Assembly (NCBI RefSeq): GCF_900250075.1
Contig: NZ_LT977070.1
Location: 1,619,634-1,683,633, forward strand
Length of the DNA stretch: 64,000 nucleotides
Direction: 5' to 3'
Source of the DNA: Cupriavidus taiwanensis
GTDB lineage: Bacteria; Pseudomonadota; Gammaproteobacteria; Burkholderiales; Burkholderiaceae
Shown here: piece after piece, positions 56,111 through 64,000 of the stretch
How positions within the stretch are numbered: position 1 is the stretch's first letter
Layout of the letters: each line of letters opens with the position of its first letter
Notes under the pieces: model-generated
What the model saw: only the letters and a program-made list of their open reading frames with translations
Database searches by the model: none
Told to the model about the DNA's origin: nothing
Position numbers and translations under genes: made by a program

Positions 56111-58009
56111 ATGACCCAGTCCACAACCAGCCATTATTTTGTCGAGAGCCCCAGCACGCGCGCGCTGGTGCTCGGCGCGGTAGGCGTCGTCTTCGGCGAC
56201 ATCGGCACCAGCCCGCTCTACGCCCTCAAGGAATGCTTCAGCAAGGAGCACGGCATCGCCTTCAGCCCCGACGCGGTGCTGGGCGTCATCTCCATGCTGT
56301 TCTGGGCCATGATCATCGTGGTCTCGATCAAGTACGTGGTGTTCGTGATGCGGGCCGACAACGACGGCGAAGGCGGCGTGCTGGCGCTGATGGCGCTGGT
56401 GCTGCGCACCGTGGCGCCACGCTCCGGCAAGGCCAGGGTGCTGATGATGCTGGGCATCTTCGGCGCCTGCATGTTCTACGGCGACGCGGTGATCACGCCG
56501 GCGATCTCGGTGCTGTCGGCGGTGGAGGGGCTGGAGATTGCCGCGCCGCAACTGTCGCAATTCGTGATACCGATCACGCTGGTGATCCTGGCGGCGCTGT
56601 TTCTGATCCAGCGCCATGGCACCGCCGCGGTGGGCAAGCTGTTCGGGCCGGTGATGTTGGCGTGGTTCCTTGCGCTGGGCGCATTGGGCGTCTACAACCT
56701 GGTGCAGGCGCCGGAAATCCTGAAGGCGGTGAATCCCTACTACGGCATTACCTTCCTGGTGGAGCACTCGCTGCAGGCGTTCATCGTGCTCGGCTCGGTG
56801 TTCCTGGTGCTGACCGGGGCCGAGGCCTTGTATGTCGACATGGGCCACTTCGGCGCGCGCCCGATCCGCCTGGGCTGGTTTATCCTGGTGATGCCGTGCC
56901 TGATGCTGAACTACTTCGGCCAAGGCGCGATGCTGCTGAACAATCCGGCCGGCGCCGAGAACCCGTTCTTTCTGATGGTGCCGGAGCTGCTGCGGATCCC
57001 GATGGTGCTGCTCGCCACCTGCGCCACCGTGATCGCCTCGCAGGCGGTCATCTCGGGCGCGTACTCGCTGACCAGCCAGGCTATCCAGCTGGGCTTCCTG
57101 CCGCGCATGCGGGTGCGCTATACCTCGGCGGCGGAGATCGGCCAGATCTACCTGCCGGTGGTCAACTGGATGCTGCTGGCGCTGGTGTTCGGCGTGGTGA
57201 TCTCGTTCAAGAAGTCCGAGAACCTGGCGGCGGCCTATGGCATCGCGGTGACCACCACCATGGTCATTACCACCATCCTGGCGACGGTGTGCATGCGCAA
57301 CGTCTGGAAATGGAACCCGGCGCTGGTCGCGGTGCTGGGCGCGGCCTTCCTGGTGGTCGACCTGTCGTTCTTCGCGGCCAACCTGCTCAAGGTCGCCGAG
57401 GGCGGCTGGTTCCCGCTGCTGCTGGGCAGCAGTGCGTTCTTCCTGCTGATGACCTGGTACAGCGGGCGCAAGCTGCTGCGCGCGCGCAGCCTGGAAGACG
57501 GCATTCCGCTCGAGCCGTTCATCGCCGGCCTGCTGGCGCACCCGCCGCACCGGGTCGAGGGCACCGCGGTGTTCCTGACCGGCAACACCGACTCGGTGCC
57601 GGTCTCGCTGCTGCACAACCTGAAGCACAACCGCGTGCTGCATGAGCGCGTGGTGTTCCTGAACTTCATCACGCGCGACGTGCCGTACGTCGACGACGAC
57701 CAGCGCCTGAGCTGCAAGGACCTGGGCGGTGGCGTATTTATCCTCAAGTCCGAATACGGCTTCAAGGAAACGCCGGACGTGCAGAAGGTGCTGGACCTGG
57801 CCGATCGCAAGCTGGACATGCATTTCGAGCTGATGGAGACCTCGTTCTTCATTGCCCGCGAATCGGTGATCCCGTCCAAGTTGCCGGGCATGCCGATGTG
57901 GCGCGAAAGCCTGTTCGCGTGGATGCACCAGAACGGCGCCAAGCCGTCGGACTTCTTCCAGATCCCGGCCAACCGGGTCGTCGAACTGGGCACCAAGGTC
58001 GAGATCTGA
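56111..58009 (+). CDS. kup: Low-affinity potassium transporter Kup
   Basis: A 632-residue inner-membrane proton/potassium symporter of the KUP/HAK family. The family start [20 protein letters not shown] is at residue 17. Twelve predicted helices follow, with [40 protein letters not shown] and [20 protein letters not shown]. The cytosolic C-terminal domain runs from about 460, ending [12 protein letters not shown]. The length is typical (620-630). It stands alone with its own terminator. Confidence 0.96.
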   Translation: MTQSTTSHYFVESPSTRALVLGAVGVVFGDIGTSPLYALKECFSKEHGIAFSPDAVLGVISMLFWAMIIVVSIKYVVFVMRADNDGEGGVLALMALVLRTVAPRSGKARVLMMLGIFGACMFYGDAVITPAISVLSAVEGLEIAAPQLSQFVIPITLVILAALFLIQRHGTAAVGKLFGPVMLAWFLALGALGVYNLVQAPEILKAVNPYYGITFLVEHSLQAFIVLGSVFLVLTGAEALYVDMGHFGARPIRLGWFILVMPCLMLNYFGQGAMLLNNPAGAENPFFLMVPELLRIPMVLLATCATVIASQAVISGAYSLTSQAIQLGFLPRMRVRYTSAAEIGQIYLPVVNWMLLALVFGVVISFKKSENLAAAYGIAVTTTMVITTILATVCMRNVWKWNPALVAVLGAAFLVVDLSFFAANLLKVAEGGWFPLLLGSSAFFLLMTWYSGRKLLRARSLEDGIPLEPFIAGLLAHPPHRVEGTAVFLTGNTDSVPVSLLHNLKHNRVLHERVVFLNFITRDVPYVDDDQRLSCKDLGGGVFILKSEYGFKETPDVQKVLDLADRKLDMHFELMETSFFIARESVIPSKLPGMPMWRESLFAWMHQNGAKPSDFFQIPANRVVELGTKVEI

Positions 58010-58043
58010 GCGCGCGCGGGCCGCGCCCGCCGCCCGCGCCGCC

Positions 58044-58084
58044 AGCCCCCGGGTCTGCGCCGCCAGGCGCCCCGGGGGCTTTTC
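58044..58084 (+). terminator. Intrinsic terminator of kup
   Basis: AGCCCCCGGG (58044-58053) pairs perfectly with CCCGGGGGCT (58071-58080) around a 17-base loop, followed by TTTTCATTT. It lies 35 bases after the kup stop. Confidence 0.8.
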
Positions 58085-58454
58085 ATTTGTGGGCAATGCC
58101 CGCTGCGGGGCACAGGTCCCGGAAAACGGCCATGCGGCAGCCCGAACCGGGACCGTAGCCTCATGCGGCCAACCGGCCCGCGTCCGACAATGCGTCCCTC
58201 AGCTTGTCTCAGCCCCGCGCCTTGCGGCAGTTCCCTCATCGGCGCGGCGGCCTCCAGACTGCCCCAGAACCCCCCGGAAACCCGGAGTCCGGCGCCATGC
58301 CGCTGCCCTGATGGGATCGCAGCCGGCCGGCGCCAGGCCATGGCTTGCACGGCACGGGCGATCCCGTGCAGCCGCGCCGTTTCGCCGCCGATCGCCTGAA
58401 TGACGGAGCCGCCGCGGCTGACGCTGCCGCCGGCTACCGCAGTTGGAGATTGCA
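58085..58454. other. Intergenic region between kup and the repeat-protein gene
   Basis: No convincing gene in these 370 bases; open frames on both strands lack ribosome sites and family resemblance. It must hold the promoter of the secreted repeat protein, but no consensus promoter was seen. Confidence 0.35.
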
Positions 58455-58871
58455 ATGCACAGGAATCTTGCCCACACCCTCGTTGCCGCTGCCGCACTCG
58501 CCGCCGGCCTGAGCCAGCCCGCCCGCGCCGGTGCCTATGGCGAAGCGCTGGCCGCTGCCATGCCGCGCCACGCCGCCGCCCAGCGCGATGCATTTACCGA
58601 GGGCGCGCGCAGTCCGGACGCTGGGACCGTGCTGCTGCCCGTGGTGGCGCGCGGCAACCTTTCCGTGTGCCGGGTGCGCGGCTTCGACGCGAGCCAGGAC
58701 GGAATGCGCAAAGCGGATCCCTATACCGACGGCGCGCGCATGGGGCGTTTCGACGTCTTCACCGAGGGCGCGCGCGCAGCTTCTCGCGACCCCTCTCGCG
58801 ACCCTTCTCGCGACCCGTATACCGACGGCGCGCGCAGCGATGCGCGCGGCAGCGGGGAATGCCTGTCCTGA
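58455..58871 (+). CDS. Secreted small protein with TDGAR/TEGAR repeats
   Basis: A 138-residue protein that I do not recognise. A signal peptide (LAHTLVAAAALAAGLSQPARA) is cut near residue 26. The mature part has four copies of a short repeat, F/Y-T-D/E-G-A-R: AFTEGAR, PYTDGAR, VFTEGAR and PYTDGAR. Between the last two is a triple ASRDPSRDPSRDP run. Two cysteines remain, VCRVRG and GECLS at the end. The ATG at 58455 has GGAG 6 bases upstream, which decides it over a TTG at 58443. The repeats are also visible as near-identical DNA. The repeated acidic-Gly-Ala-Arg units could bind metal or polyanion, but this is only a guess. Confidence 0.72.
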   Translation: MHRNLAHTLVAAAALAAGLSQPARAGAYGEALAAAMPRHAAAQRDAFTEGARSPDAGTVLLPVVARGNLSVCRVRGFDASQDGMRKADPYTDGARMGRFDVFTEGARAASRDPSRDPSRDPYTDGARSDARGSGECLS

Positions 58872-58994
58872 ACCCGCGGCGGCGCTTTTGCGCCGCCCGT
58901 CCTTTGCCTAAGCTAGGGGAGTCACGCGGCGCGCCCGCATGGCGGCCGCGGCCCGCGGCCGCCGGCAGGCAGCTCTTGCCCGCGCGGCCCCGAC

Positions 58995-60083
58995 ATGCCG
59001 ATGTTCAAGCAGCAGATCCGCCTGTGCACCAGCCGCGATGGCGTGCGGCTGGCCTATGCCGTTACCGGCAGCGGCGCGCCGCTGGTCAAGGCGGCCAACT
59101 GGATGAGCCACCTGGAGTTCGACGTCGGCAGCCCGGTGTGGAGCCACATGATCACGGCGCTGTCCGACACGCATACGCTGATCCGCTATGACGAGCGCGG
59201 CTGCGGGCTGTCCGACCGTGACATCGAGGACCTGTCCTTCGATGCCTGGCTGCGCGATCTCGAAACCATCGTCGACGCCACCGGCGTGGACCATTTCCCG
59301 CTGCTGGGTATCTCGCAGGGCGCATCGATCGCCGTGGCCTACGCGGTGGCGCATCCGCAGCGCGTCAGCCACCTGGTGCTGCACGGCGGCTACGCGCGCG
59401 GGCGCCTCAAGCGCGACCACCTGAGCCAGCGCCTGCTCGAGGAAGCCGAGTTGATGAACAAGCTGGCCGAACTCGGCTGGGGCCAGGAGAACCCCGCCTT
59501 CCGCCAGTTCTTCACCACCCAGTTCATTCCCGGCGGCACCGCCGAGCAGCATGCCTGGTTCAATGAACTGGAGCGCGTGTCGACCTCGCCGCTGAACGCC
59601 GCGCGCTTCATGCGCGTGTTCAACGAGATCGACGTGGTGGCGCTGCTGCCGCGCGTGTCGTGCCCGACGCTGGTGCTGCACGCGGTGCGCGACGCGCGCG
59701 TGCCGTTCGATGAGGGCCGCCTGATGGCCAGCGAGATTCCCGGCGCGCGCTTCGTGCCGCTGGAAAGCGGCAACCACCTGCTGCTGGAAGACGAGCCGGC
59801 GTGGCGCCGCTGGCTCGACGAGGTGCGCGGGTTCCTGCCCGCGGCGCAGCCGGCGCGCTCTCCCGCGTTCGCCGCGTTCACCGCGCTCACGCGCCGCGAG
59901 CGCGATATCGTCGAACTGATCGCGCAGGGGCGCGACAACGCGCAGATCGCTGCCCACCTCGACCTGTGCGAAAAGACCGTGCGCAACCATATCACCAGCA
60001 TCTTCGCCAAGCTGGAAGTGGAAAACCGCGGCCAGGCCATCGTGCTGGCGCGCAAGGCCGGCTTCGACCGCGCCGGCGCCTGA
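58995..60083 (+). CDS. Alpha/beta hydrolase fused to a LuxR-type DNA-binding domain
   Basis: A 362-residue fusion. Residues 1-280 are an alpha/beta hydrolase: oxyanion region SGAPLVKAANWMSHLEFD, DERGCGLSD, nucleophile elbow LLGISQGASIAV, acid in HAVRDARVPFDEG and His in LESGNHLLLED. Residues 295-360 are a LuxR helix-turn-helix: LTRRERDIVELIAQGRDNAQ then IAAHLDLCEKTVRNHITSIF. A hydrolase pocket used as a ligand sensor is a likely reading, since the catalytic residues look intact but no partner kinase is near. It could respond to an ester or lactone. A short GC hairpin overlaps its stop. Two heat-shock genes follow. Confidence 0.88.
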   Translation: MPMFKQQIRLCTSRDGVRLAYAVTGSGAPLVKAANWMSHLEFDVGSPVWSHMITALSDTHTLIRYDERGCGLSDRDIEDLSFDAWLRDLETIVDATGVDHFPLLGISQGASIAVAYAVAHPQRVSHLVLHGGYARGRLKRDHLSQRLLEEAELMNKLAELGWGQENPAFRQFFTTQFIPGGTAEQHAWFNELERVSTSPLNAARFMRVFNEIDVVALLPRVSCPTLVLHAVRDARVPFDEGRLMASEIPGARFVPLESGNHLLLEDEPAWRRWLDEVRGFLPAAQPARSPAFAAFTALTRRERDIVELIAQGRDNAQIAAHLDLCEKTVRNHITSIFAKLEVENRGQAIVLARKAGFDRAGA

Positions 60084-60110
60084 GGCGCCGGCCAGCCTGC
60101 ACCAACCCCT

Positions 60111-60139
60111 CTTGAAATCCTCCGGCCCGGACACTAATT
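60111..60139 (+). promoter_or_regulatory. Heat-shock (sigma-32) promoter of the hsp20 pair
   Basis: CTTGAAA (60111-60117) is a perfect sigma-32 -35 box. After 14 bases comes CACTAATT (60132-60139), close to the CCCCATNT -10 form. It precedes the first hsp20 gene with a leader of about 110 bases. Confidence 0.75.
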
Positions 60140-60224
60140 AAGGATTGCCCAGCCGCTGCAGCAACGCGCTGTGGCTTCCCCGCCAGCCGGCGCGCCGGCG
60201 GCCGGGAAACAAGGCGTCCGTGCG

Positions 60225-60247
60225 CCTCCCCGCTGCACAGAAGGAGG
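60225..60247 (+). promoter_or_regulatory. Hairpin that could mask the hsp20 ribosome site
   Basis: CCTCC (60225-60229) can pair with GGAGG (60243-60247), the Shine-Dalgarno of the first hsp20 gene, around a 13-base loop. This is the layout of RNA thermometers that free the site on warming. The leader upstream (60140-60224) is G+C-rich and could fold further. Function is inferred from position only. Confidence 0.4.
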
Positions 60248-60255
60248 ATCCAACC

Positions 60256-60696
60256 ATGAGTGACTTCATTTTCGGGACTGATCTGTTCAGTGAATTCGAC
60301 CGGATGCAACGGCAGATGGCGAGCCTGTTCGGCGGCTTTCCGTCCAGCCTGCGCTCCGGGCGTTTCGGTGCGTTCCCGCCGCTCAATATCGGCACCACCG
60401 ACGACTCCATCGAGATCGTGGTGTTTGCCCCGGGCCTGAAGGCGGAGCAGTTCGAGGTGTCGGTGGACAAGGGCCTGCTGACCATCAGCGGCGAGCGCGC
60501 CGCGACGCAGCCCGAGGGCGAGGCCGAGGCGCGGCCCTACGCGCAGGAGCGCTTTGCGGGCAGCTTCCGCCGTGTGATCGAGCTGCCGCAGGCGGCAGAC
60601 CCCGACAAGGTGCAGGCACGCTACGCCAACGGCTGCCTGTCGATCAGCGTCGGCAAGCGCGAGGCCTCGCGCCCGCGTGCCATCACCGTCAGCTAA
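60256..60696 (+). CDS. Small heat-shock protein, Hsp20/IbpA family
   Basis: A 146-residue alpha-crystallin-type chaperone that holds unfolding proteins. The N-terminal arm has FSEFDRMQRQMASLFGGF. The alpha-crystallin domain runs about 40-135: FPPLNIGTTDDSIEIVVFAP, LLTISGERAA and FRRVIELPQAADPDKVQARY, then NGCLSISVGKRE. The C-terminal IxI-like anchor is weak (ITVS). The ATG at 60256 has AAGGAGG 8 bases ahead. It is co-transcribed with a second hsp20 15 bases later. Confidence 0.94.
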   Translation: MSDFIFGTDLFSEFDRMQRQMASLFGGFPSSLRSGRFGAFPPLNIGTTDDSIEIVVFAPGLKAEQFEVSVDKGLLTISGERAATQPEGEAEARPYAQERFAGSFRRVIELPQAADPDKVQARYANGCLSISVGKREASRPRAITVS

Positions 60697-60711
60697 TGTG
60701 AGGAGGTAGCC

Positions 60712-61134
60712 ATGACCGATTCGAATCAAGTCGTCCAGCGCGACCAGGCCAATGCGGCCGGGCAGGGCGGTGCCGTGGCGCAGCGCCGCGACGAGGCCCC
60801 GGCCATGACGCTGATCCCCGCCGTCGACATCTTCGAAACCGCCGCGGGCGTTACGCTGTGGGCGGACCTGCCGGGGGTGCCGCGCGAGAAGCTGGAGGTC
60901 AACGTGCACGACAGCAGCCTGCGCATCGAGGGCGAGGCGGTGCTGCCAATGCCGACGGGCCTGCGCGTGCAGCATGCCGAGGTACGGCAGCCGCGCTATG
61001 CGCGCACCTTCACGCTCAGCCCGGACCTTGACGCGTCCGGAATCGAGGCCAACCTGCAGGATGGCGTGCTGAAGCTGACCATCCCGCGCCGCGATGAAGC
61101 GCGGCCGCGCCGGATCGAGGTCTCGGTGGGCTAA
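60712..61134 (+). CDS. Small heat-shock protein, Hsp20 family (second copy)
   Basis: A 140-residue alpha-crystallin-type chaperone. It starts with a polar arm rich in Gln and Asp, then the domain TLIPAVDIFETAAGVTLWAD, PGVPREKLEVNVHDSSLRIE, ARTFTLSPDLDASGIEANLQ and DGVLKLTIPRRDEARPRRIE. AGGAGGT precedes the ATG. The two paralogs differ strongly, so they may build mixed oligomers, as IbpA/IbpB do. A strong terminator follows. Confidence 0.94.
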   Translation: MTDSNQVVQRDQANAAGQGGAVAQRRDEAPAMTLIPAVDIFETAAGVTLWADLPGVPREKLEVNVHDSSLRIEGEAVLPMPTGLRVQHAEVRQPRYARTFTLSPDLDASGIEANLQDGVLKLTIPRRDEARPRRIEVSVG

Positions 61135-61146
61135 GCATGCCCGGAT

Positions 61147-61183
61147 GCAGAACGGCGGTGCCTGGGCACCGCCGTTCTGCTTT
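61147..61183. terminator. Terminator between the hsp20 pair and the arn genes
   Basis: A perfect 16-bp stem (61147-61162 with 61165-61180) around a 2-base tip is followed by TTT on the plus strand. It sits between convergent genes. The T-run is short, so the strength is uncertain. Confidence 0.7.
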
Positions 61184-61200
61184 GCATGGGCCGCGAGCGC

Positions 61201-62256
61201 TCAGCCGTGGTTGACCAGCACGCGGGCATCGCTCACGTGGCTGCGGTACGCCTCGAAGATGCGCCGCAGCGACGCTTCCATGCCGATCTCGGGGCGCCAG
61301 CCCAGCTCCTCGATGGTGTTGTCGATCTTCGGCACGCGGTGCTGCACGTCCTGGTAGCCCTTGCCGTAGAACTCGCCCGACGAGGTCTCGACGATTTGGG
61401 TGAGGCGCGCCTGCTGCGCGTATTCCGGGTAGTCGGCGGCCATCTTCAGCATCATCTCGGCCAGCTCGCGCACCGAGTGGATATTGCCCGGGTTGCCGAT
61501 GTTGTAGATCTTGCCGCTGGCCACGCCGCCGGGATTCTCGATGATGCGCATCAGCGCGCTGATGCCGTCGGCGATGTCGGCGAAGGCGCGTTGCTGCGCG
61601 CCGCCGTCGACCAGCCTGATCGGTTCGCCGCGCACGATATGGCCCAGGAACTGCGTCACCACGCGCGACGAGCCTTCCTTCGATTCGAAGATCGAGTCCA
61701 GCCCCGCGCCGATCCAGTTGAAGGGGCGGAACAGCGTGTAATTGAGCCCTTGCTCCATGCCGTAGGCATGGATCACGCGGTCCATCAGCTGCTTGGAGCA
61801 GGCGTAGATCCAGCGCGGCTTGTTGATCGGGCCGTAGACCAGCGGCGAGGCGTCGGGGTCGAATTCCTCGTCGCCGCACATGCCGTAGACTTCGGAGGTC
61901 GACGGGAACACCAGGTGCTTGCGGTACTTGACCGCGGCGCGCACGATCGGCAGGTTGGCCTCGAAGTCCAGCTCGAACACGCGCAGCGGCTGGCGCACGT
62001 AGGTGGCCGGGGTGGCGATGGCGACCAGCGGCAGCACCACGTCGCACTTGCGGATGTTGTACTCGATCCACTCCTTGTTGATGGTGATGTCGCCCTCGAA
62101 GAAGTGCATGCGCGGGTGGTCGACGAGGTCGCCCAGGCGGTCCGTGTTCATGTCCATGCCGTAGACCTCCCACGGCGTTGTTTCCAGGATGCGGCGCGTC
62201 AGGTGGTGGCCGATGAAGCCGTTGACGCCGAGAATCAGTACTTTCTTGACTTGCAT
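61201..62256 (-). CDS. UDP-sugar decarboxylase/epimerase, ArnA C-terminal domain type
   Basis: A 351-residue short-chain dehydrogenase/reductase matching the dehydrogenase half of ArnA, which oxidises and decarboxylates UDP-glucuronate for 4-amino-4-deoxy-L-arabinose. The NAD-binding start is VLILGVNGFIGHHLTRRILE. The catalytic Ser-Tyr-Lys set lies in PSTSEVYGMCGDEEF and RWIYACSKQLMDRVIHAYG. Family segments FRPFNWIGAGLDSIFE and NIGNPGNIHSVRELAEMM agree with ArnA. There is no formyltransferase domain. The ArnT-like gene lies 3 bases upstream, so they form one unit. Confidence 0.92.
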   Translation of the reverse strand: MQVKKVLILGVNGFIGHHLTRRILETTPWEVYGMDMNTDRLGDLVDHPRMHFFEGDITINKEWIEYNIRKCDVVLPLVAIATPATYVRQPLRVFELDFEANLPIVRAAVKYRKHLVFPSTSEVYGMCGDEEFDPDASPLVYGPINKPRWIYACSKQLMDRVIHAYGMEQGLNYTLFRPFNWIGAGLDSIFESKEGSSRVVTQFLGHIVRGEPIRLVDGGAQQRAFADIADGISALMRIIENPGGVASGKIYNIGNPGNIHSVRELAEMMLKMAADYPEYAQQARLTQIVETSSGEFYGKGYQDVQHRVPKIDNTIEELGWRPEIGMEASLRRIFEAYRSHVSDARVLVNHG

Positions 62257-62259
62257 GCG

Positions 62260-63987
62260 TTAAGGAATGGCAGGGGGAGTGGCAGGGGGAGTGGCAGGGA
62301 AACCGGAAACCAGCCGGCGCGTCTGGCGCTCGCCGGCCAGGGCAAAGTTGGCCACCGCAACGCGGCGCCAGTCGCGCGCGATGACATGCATCGGCACGCG
62401 CGCGCTCAGTTCGGCAAATGTTGCCGGCGACAGCAGCGCGACGGCGCGCGGGCCATGCTGCCAGGCGTCGACGAAGGCATCGACGGTCGGCAGCCATTTC
62501 TGCGGCTCCTGCGCGGTGCCGAAGGCCAGCTCGTCGGCCTGCGCCACCATGGTCAGCGGATGGCGCAGGTAGAACGGCAGCGTGTGATCGAGCATGCCGA
62601 CACCGTACAGCGGCATGCCGGGCCGCAGCACGCGCCCGATCGGCGCAACCAGGTCGATGCCGGAGGCGGCCCGGCCGATGGCTTCGTGGCCGAGCAACGC
62701 GACCGAAAACGCCAGCAGCATGCCGAACGCATAGCCCGTGACGCTGGCCATGCGCCCGTGGCGCCGAAGCAGCCACAAGGCCGCGGCGGCACTGGCCATC
62801 ACCAGCGCGCAAGCCAGCGCCGCCCAGATCGCGTAGTGGCGGTACAGCGCATTGGGCGTGTTGTTGGCATCGAGGGTGGCCACCACCGGGCTGGCCAGCA
62901 GGCCGATGGCACCGAGGGCCAGCATGGCGCGCACTTGCCGGGTCCAGGCACGCTCGCCGGCGTGCGCCAGCGCCACGCCGCCGAGGATGCCGAGCGCGGG
63001 GAACATCGGCACGATGTAGCCCGGCAGCTTCGAACCCGACAGGCTGAAGAAGCCGAAGATGGCCAGCGCCCACAGGGCCGCCAGCAGCGCGGGCTGGAAC
63101 GGCAGGTGATTGCCGGCTGTGTGCGCCACGCCGGCGCGCTGCGTGACCGCGCGCACCATGCCTGGCAGCAGGCCCAGCCATGGCAGGAAGCCGCCGGCCA
63201 GCAGCGGCACGAAGTACCACGGTGCGCCGGTGCGCGCGTGCGCCGTCGAGGTATAGCGCTGCCAGTGCTCGTGGATGAAGAAGAAGCGCAGGAATTCCGG
63301 ATTGCGCCGTGCTACCAGCCAGTACCACGGCACCGCCACCAGCAGCATCAGCGCGATCCCGGTAGGCGCATGCAGGCGTCGCCACAGGGCCAGGTCGCGC
63401 GTCACGGCGGTGTAGAGCACCAGCACCAGGCCCGGCAGCGCCACGCCGACCAGCCCCTTGGTCAGCACCGCCACGCCCATGGCCACCCAGCACGCCAGCA
63501 TCCAGCGGCAGCGCGCGGCTGGCGTCGCCGCCGGATGCTGCGCCAGCAGCAGGCTGGCCAGCACGCAGGCCATGGCGCCGGACAGCGTCATGTCGAGCGT
63601 GTTGAAATGCGCCGCGATATTCCACATCGGCGCACTGGCCAGCACCAGCCCGGCCATCAGCCCGGCGCGCGCGCCGAACCAGCGCGCGGCCGCGAGCATC
63701 GATACCCCAAGCCCCGCGGCCCCGGCCAGCGCCACGCACAGCCGCGCCTGCCAGTCGCCGATGCCGAACAGCGCATACGACACCGCTGTCATCCACATGT
63801 GGAACGGCGGCTTTTCAAAGTACTTCAGGCCGTCGTAGCGGATCGTGACCCAGTCGCCGCTGCGCAGCATCTCGCGCGCGATCTCGGCATAGCGGCCTTC
63901 GTCGGGACCCAGCAGGTGGCGCATGCCGAGCGTGCCGAACCACAGCAGCGCGAAGGCCAGCACCACCAGCATCGGCACCACTGGCAT
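62260..63987 (-). CDS. Lipid A glycosyltransferase, ArnT-like
   Basis: A 575-residue, multi-helix membrane glycosyltransferase of the PMT/ArnT family, which moves 4-amino-4-deoxy-L-arabinose (or a related sugar) from a lipid carrier to lipid A. The periplasmic catalytic motif GPDEGRYAEIAREMLRSGDW is at about residue 26, followed by YDGLKYFEKPPFHMWM. The last residues contain a 12-base tandem repeat in DNA (coding TPPATPPA). The ATG at 63987 is chosen, but the frame stays open to the window edge, 13 bases upstream, so the true start could lie outside. Modified lipid A gives resistance to cationic peptides in other bacteria. Confidence 0.9.
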   Translation of the reverse strand: MPVVPMLVVLAFALLWFGTLGMRHLLGPDEGRYAEIAREMLRSGDWVTIRYDGLKYFEKPPFHMWMTAVSYALFGIGDWQARLCVALAGAAGLGVSMLAAARWFGARAGLMAGLVLASAPMWNIAAHFNTLDMTLSGAMACVLASLLLAQHPAATPAARCRWMLACWVAMGVAVLTKGLVGVALPGLVLVLYTAVTRDLALWRRLHAPTGIALMLLVAVPWYWLVARRNPEFLRFFFIHEHWQRYTSTAHARTGAPWYFVPLLAGGFLPWLGLLPGMVRAVTQRAGVAHTAGNHLPFQPALLAALWALAIFGFFSLSGSKLPGYIVPMFPALGILGGVALAHAGERAWTRQVRAMLALGAIGLLASPVVATLDANNTPNALYRHYAIWAALACALVMASAAAALWLLRRHGRMASVTGYAFGMLLAFSVALLGHEAIGRAASGIDLVAPIGRVLRPGMPLYGVGMLDHTLPFYLRHPLTMVAQADELAFGTAQEPQKWLPTVDAFVDAWQHGPRAVALLSPATFAELSARVPMHVIARDWRRVAVANFALAGERQTRRLVSGFPATPPATPPAIP

Positions 63988-64000
63988 CGCGGCAGCGCGC

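Overview
The window looks like a piece of the main chromosome of a Cupriavidus, close to C. necator (Ralstonia eutropha). DNA is about 65-70% G+C. The strongest marker is a 192-residue phasin that reads as PhaP1, preceded by two operators fitting the published PhaR site. A homodimeric-E1 pyruvate dehydrogenase operon and a complete aerobic benzoyl-CoA (box) cluster agree with this. The species call is from memory of these proteins, not from a database search.

Layout. 1-2.8 kb: a LysR regulator and an 8-oxoguanine deaminase-type amidohydrolase lie between two tRNA-Lys(CUU) genes, the first cut by the window edge. 3.0-10.7 kb: DUF1488 protein, MarR/HpaR-like regulator with a SulP anion transporter, exonuclease III with oligopeptidase A, folD, and an orphan CbiM-like membrane protein. 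10.7-21.7 kb: a sensor kinase/response regulator pair divergent from the pyruvate dehydrogenase operon. In that operon a stand-alone proteasome-fold protein, matching the betaproteobacterial proteasome homolog (BPH), sits between the E2 and E3 genes. 21.8-27.6 kb: phaP1 with promoter, operators and terminator; histone-deacetylase-family protein, EamA exporter, thioesterase, nitroreductase, and a D-Ala-D-Ala endopeptidase. 27.6-33.4 kb: FAD-linked 2-hydroxyacid oxidase with GntR regulator, IclR regulator, and a divergent lutAB-like operon that ends in an 89-residue unknown and has no visible lutC. 33.4-34.3 kb: a decayed patch with a frameshifted, truncated Fic-like gene.

34.4-41.4 kb: a TrpXYZ-like ABC importer, pyrD, both bacterial N-degron aminoacyl-transferases (bpt, aat), a Zn-ribbon Nudix hydrolase and initiator tRNA. 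41.5-42.6 kb: a RES/Xre toxin-antitoxin pair. 42.7-55.8 kb: box catabolism, with boxCBA and the regulator boxR on one strand, and benzoate-CoA ligase, an alpha/beta hydrolase and a five-gene branched-chain-type ABC importer on the other. A repeated ATAGTGCA word lies at both box promoters. 56-61 kb: kup, a secreted protein with TDGAR/TEGAR repeats, a hydrolase-LuxR fusion, and two hsp20 genes behind a heat-shock promoter. 61.2-64 kb: an ArnA-dehydrogenase-like gene and an ArnT-like lipid A glycosyltransferase.

Most of the window is ordinary, densely packed chromosome. The points most worth a second look are the proteasome homolog inside the pyruvate dehydrogenase operon, the Fic remnant with its phased promoter boxes, the repeat protein at 58.5 kb, the hydrolase-LuxR fusion, and the possible Shine-Dalgarno-masking hairpin ahead of the first hsp20.
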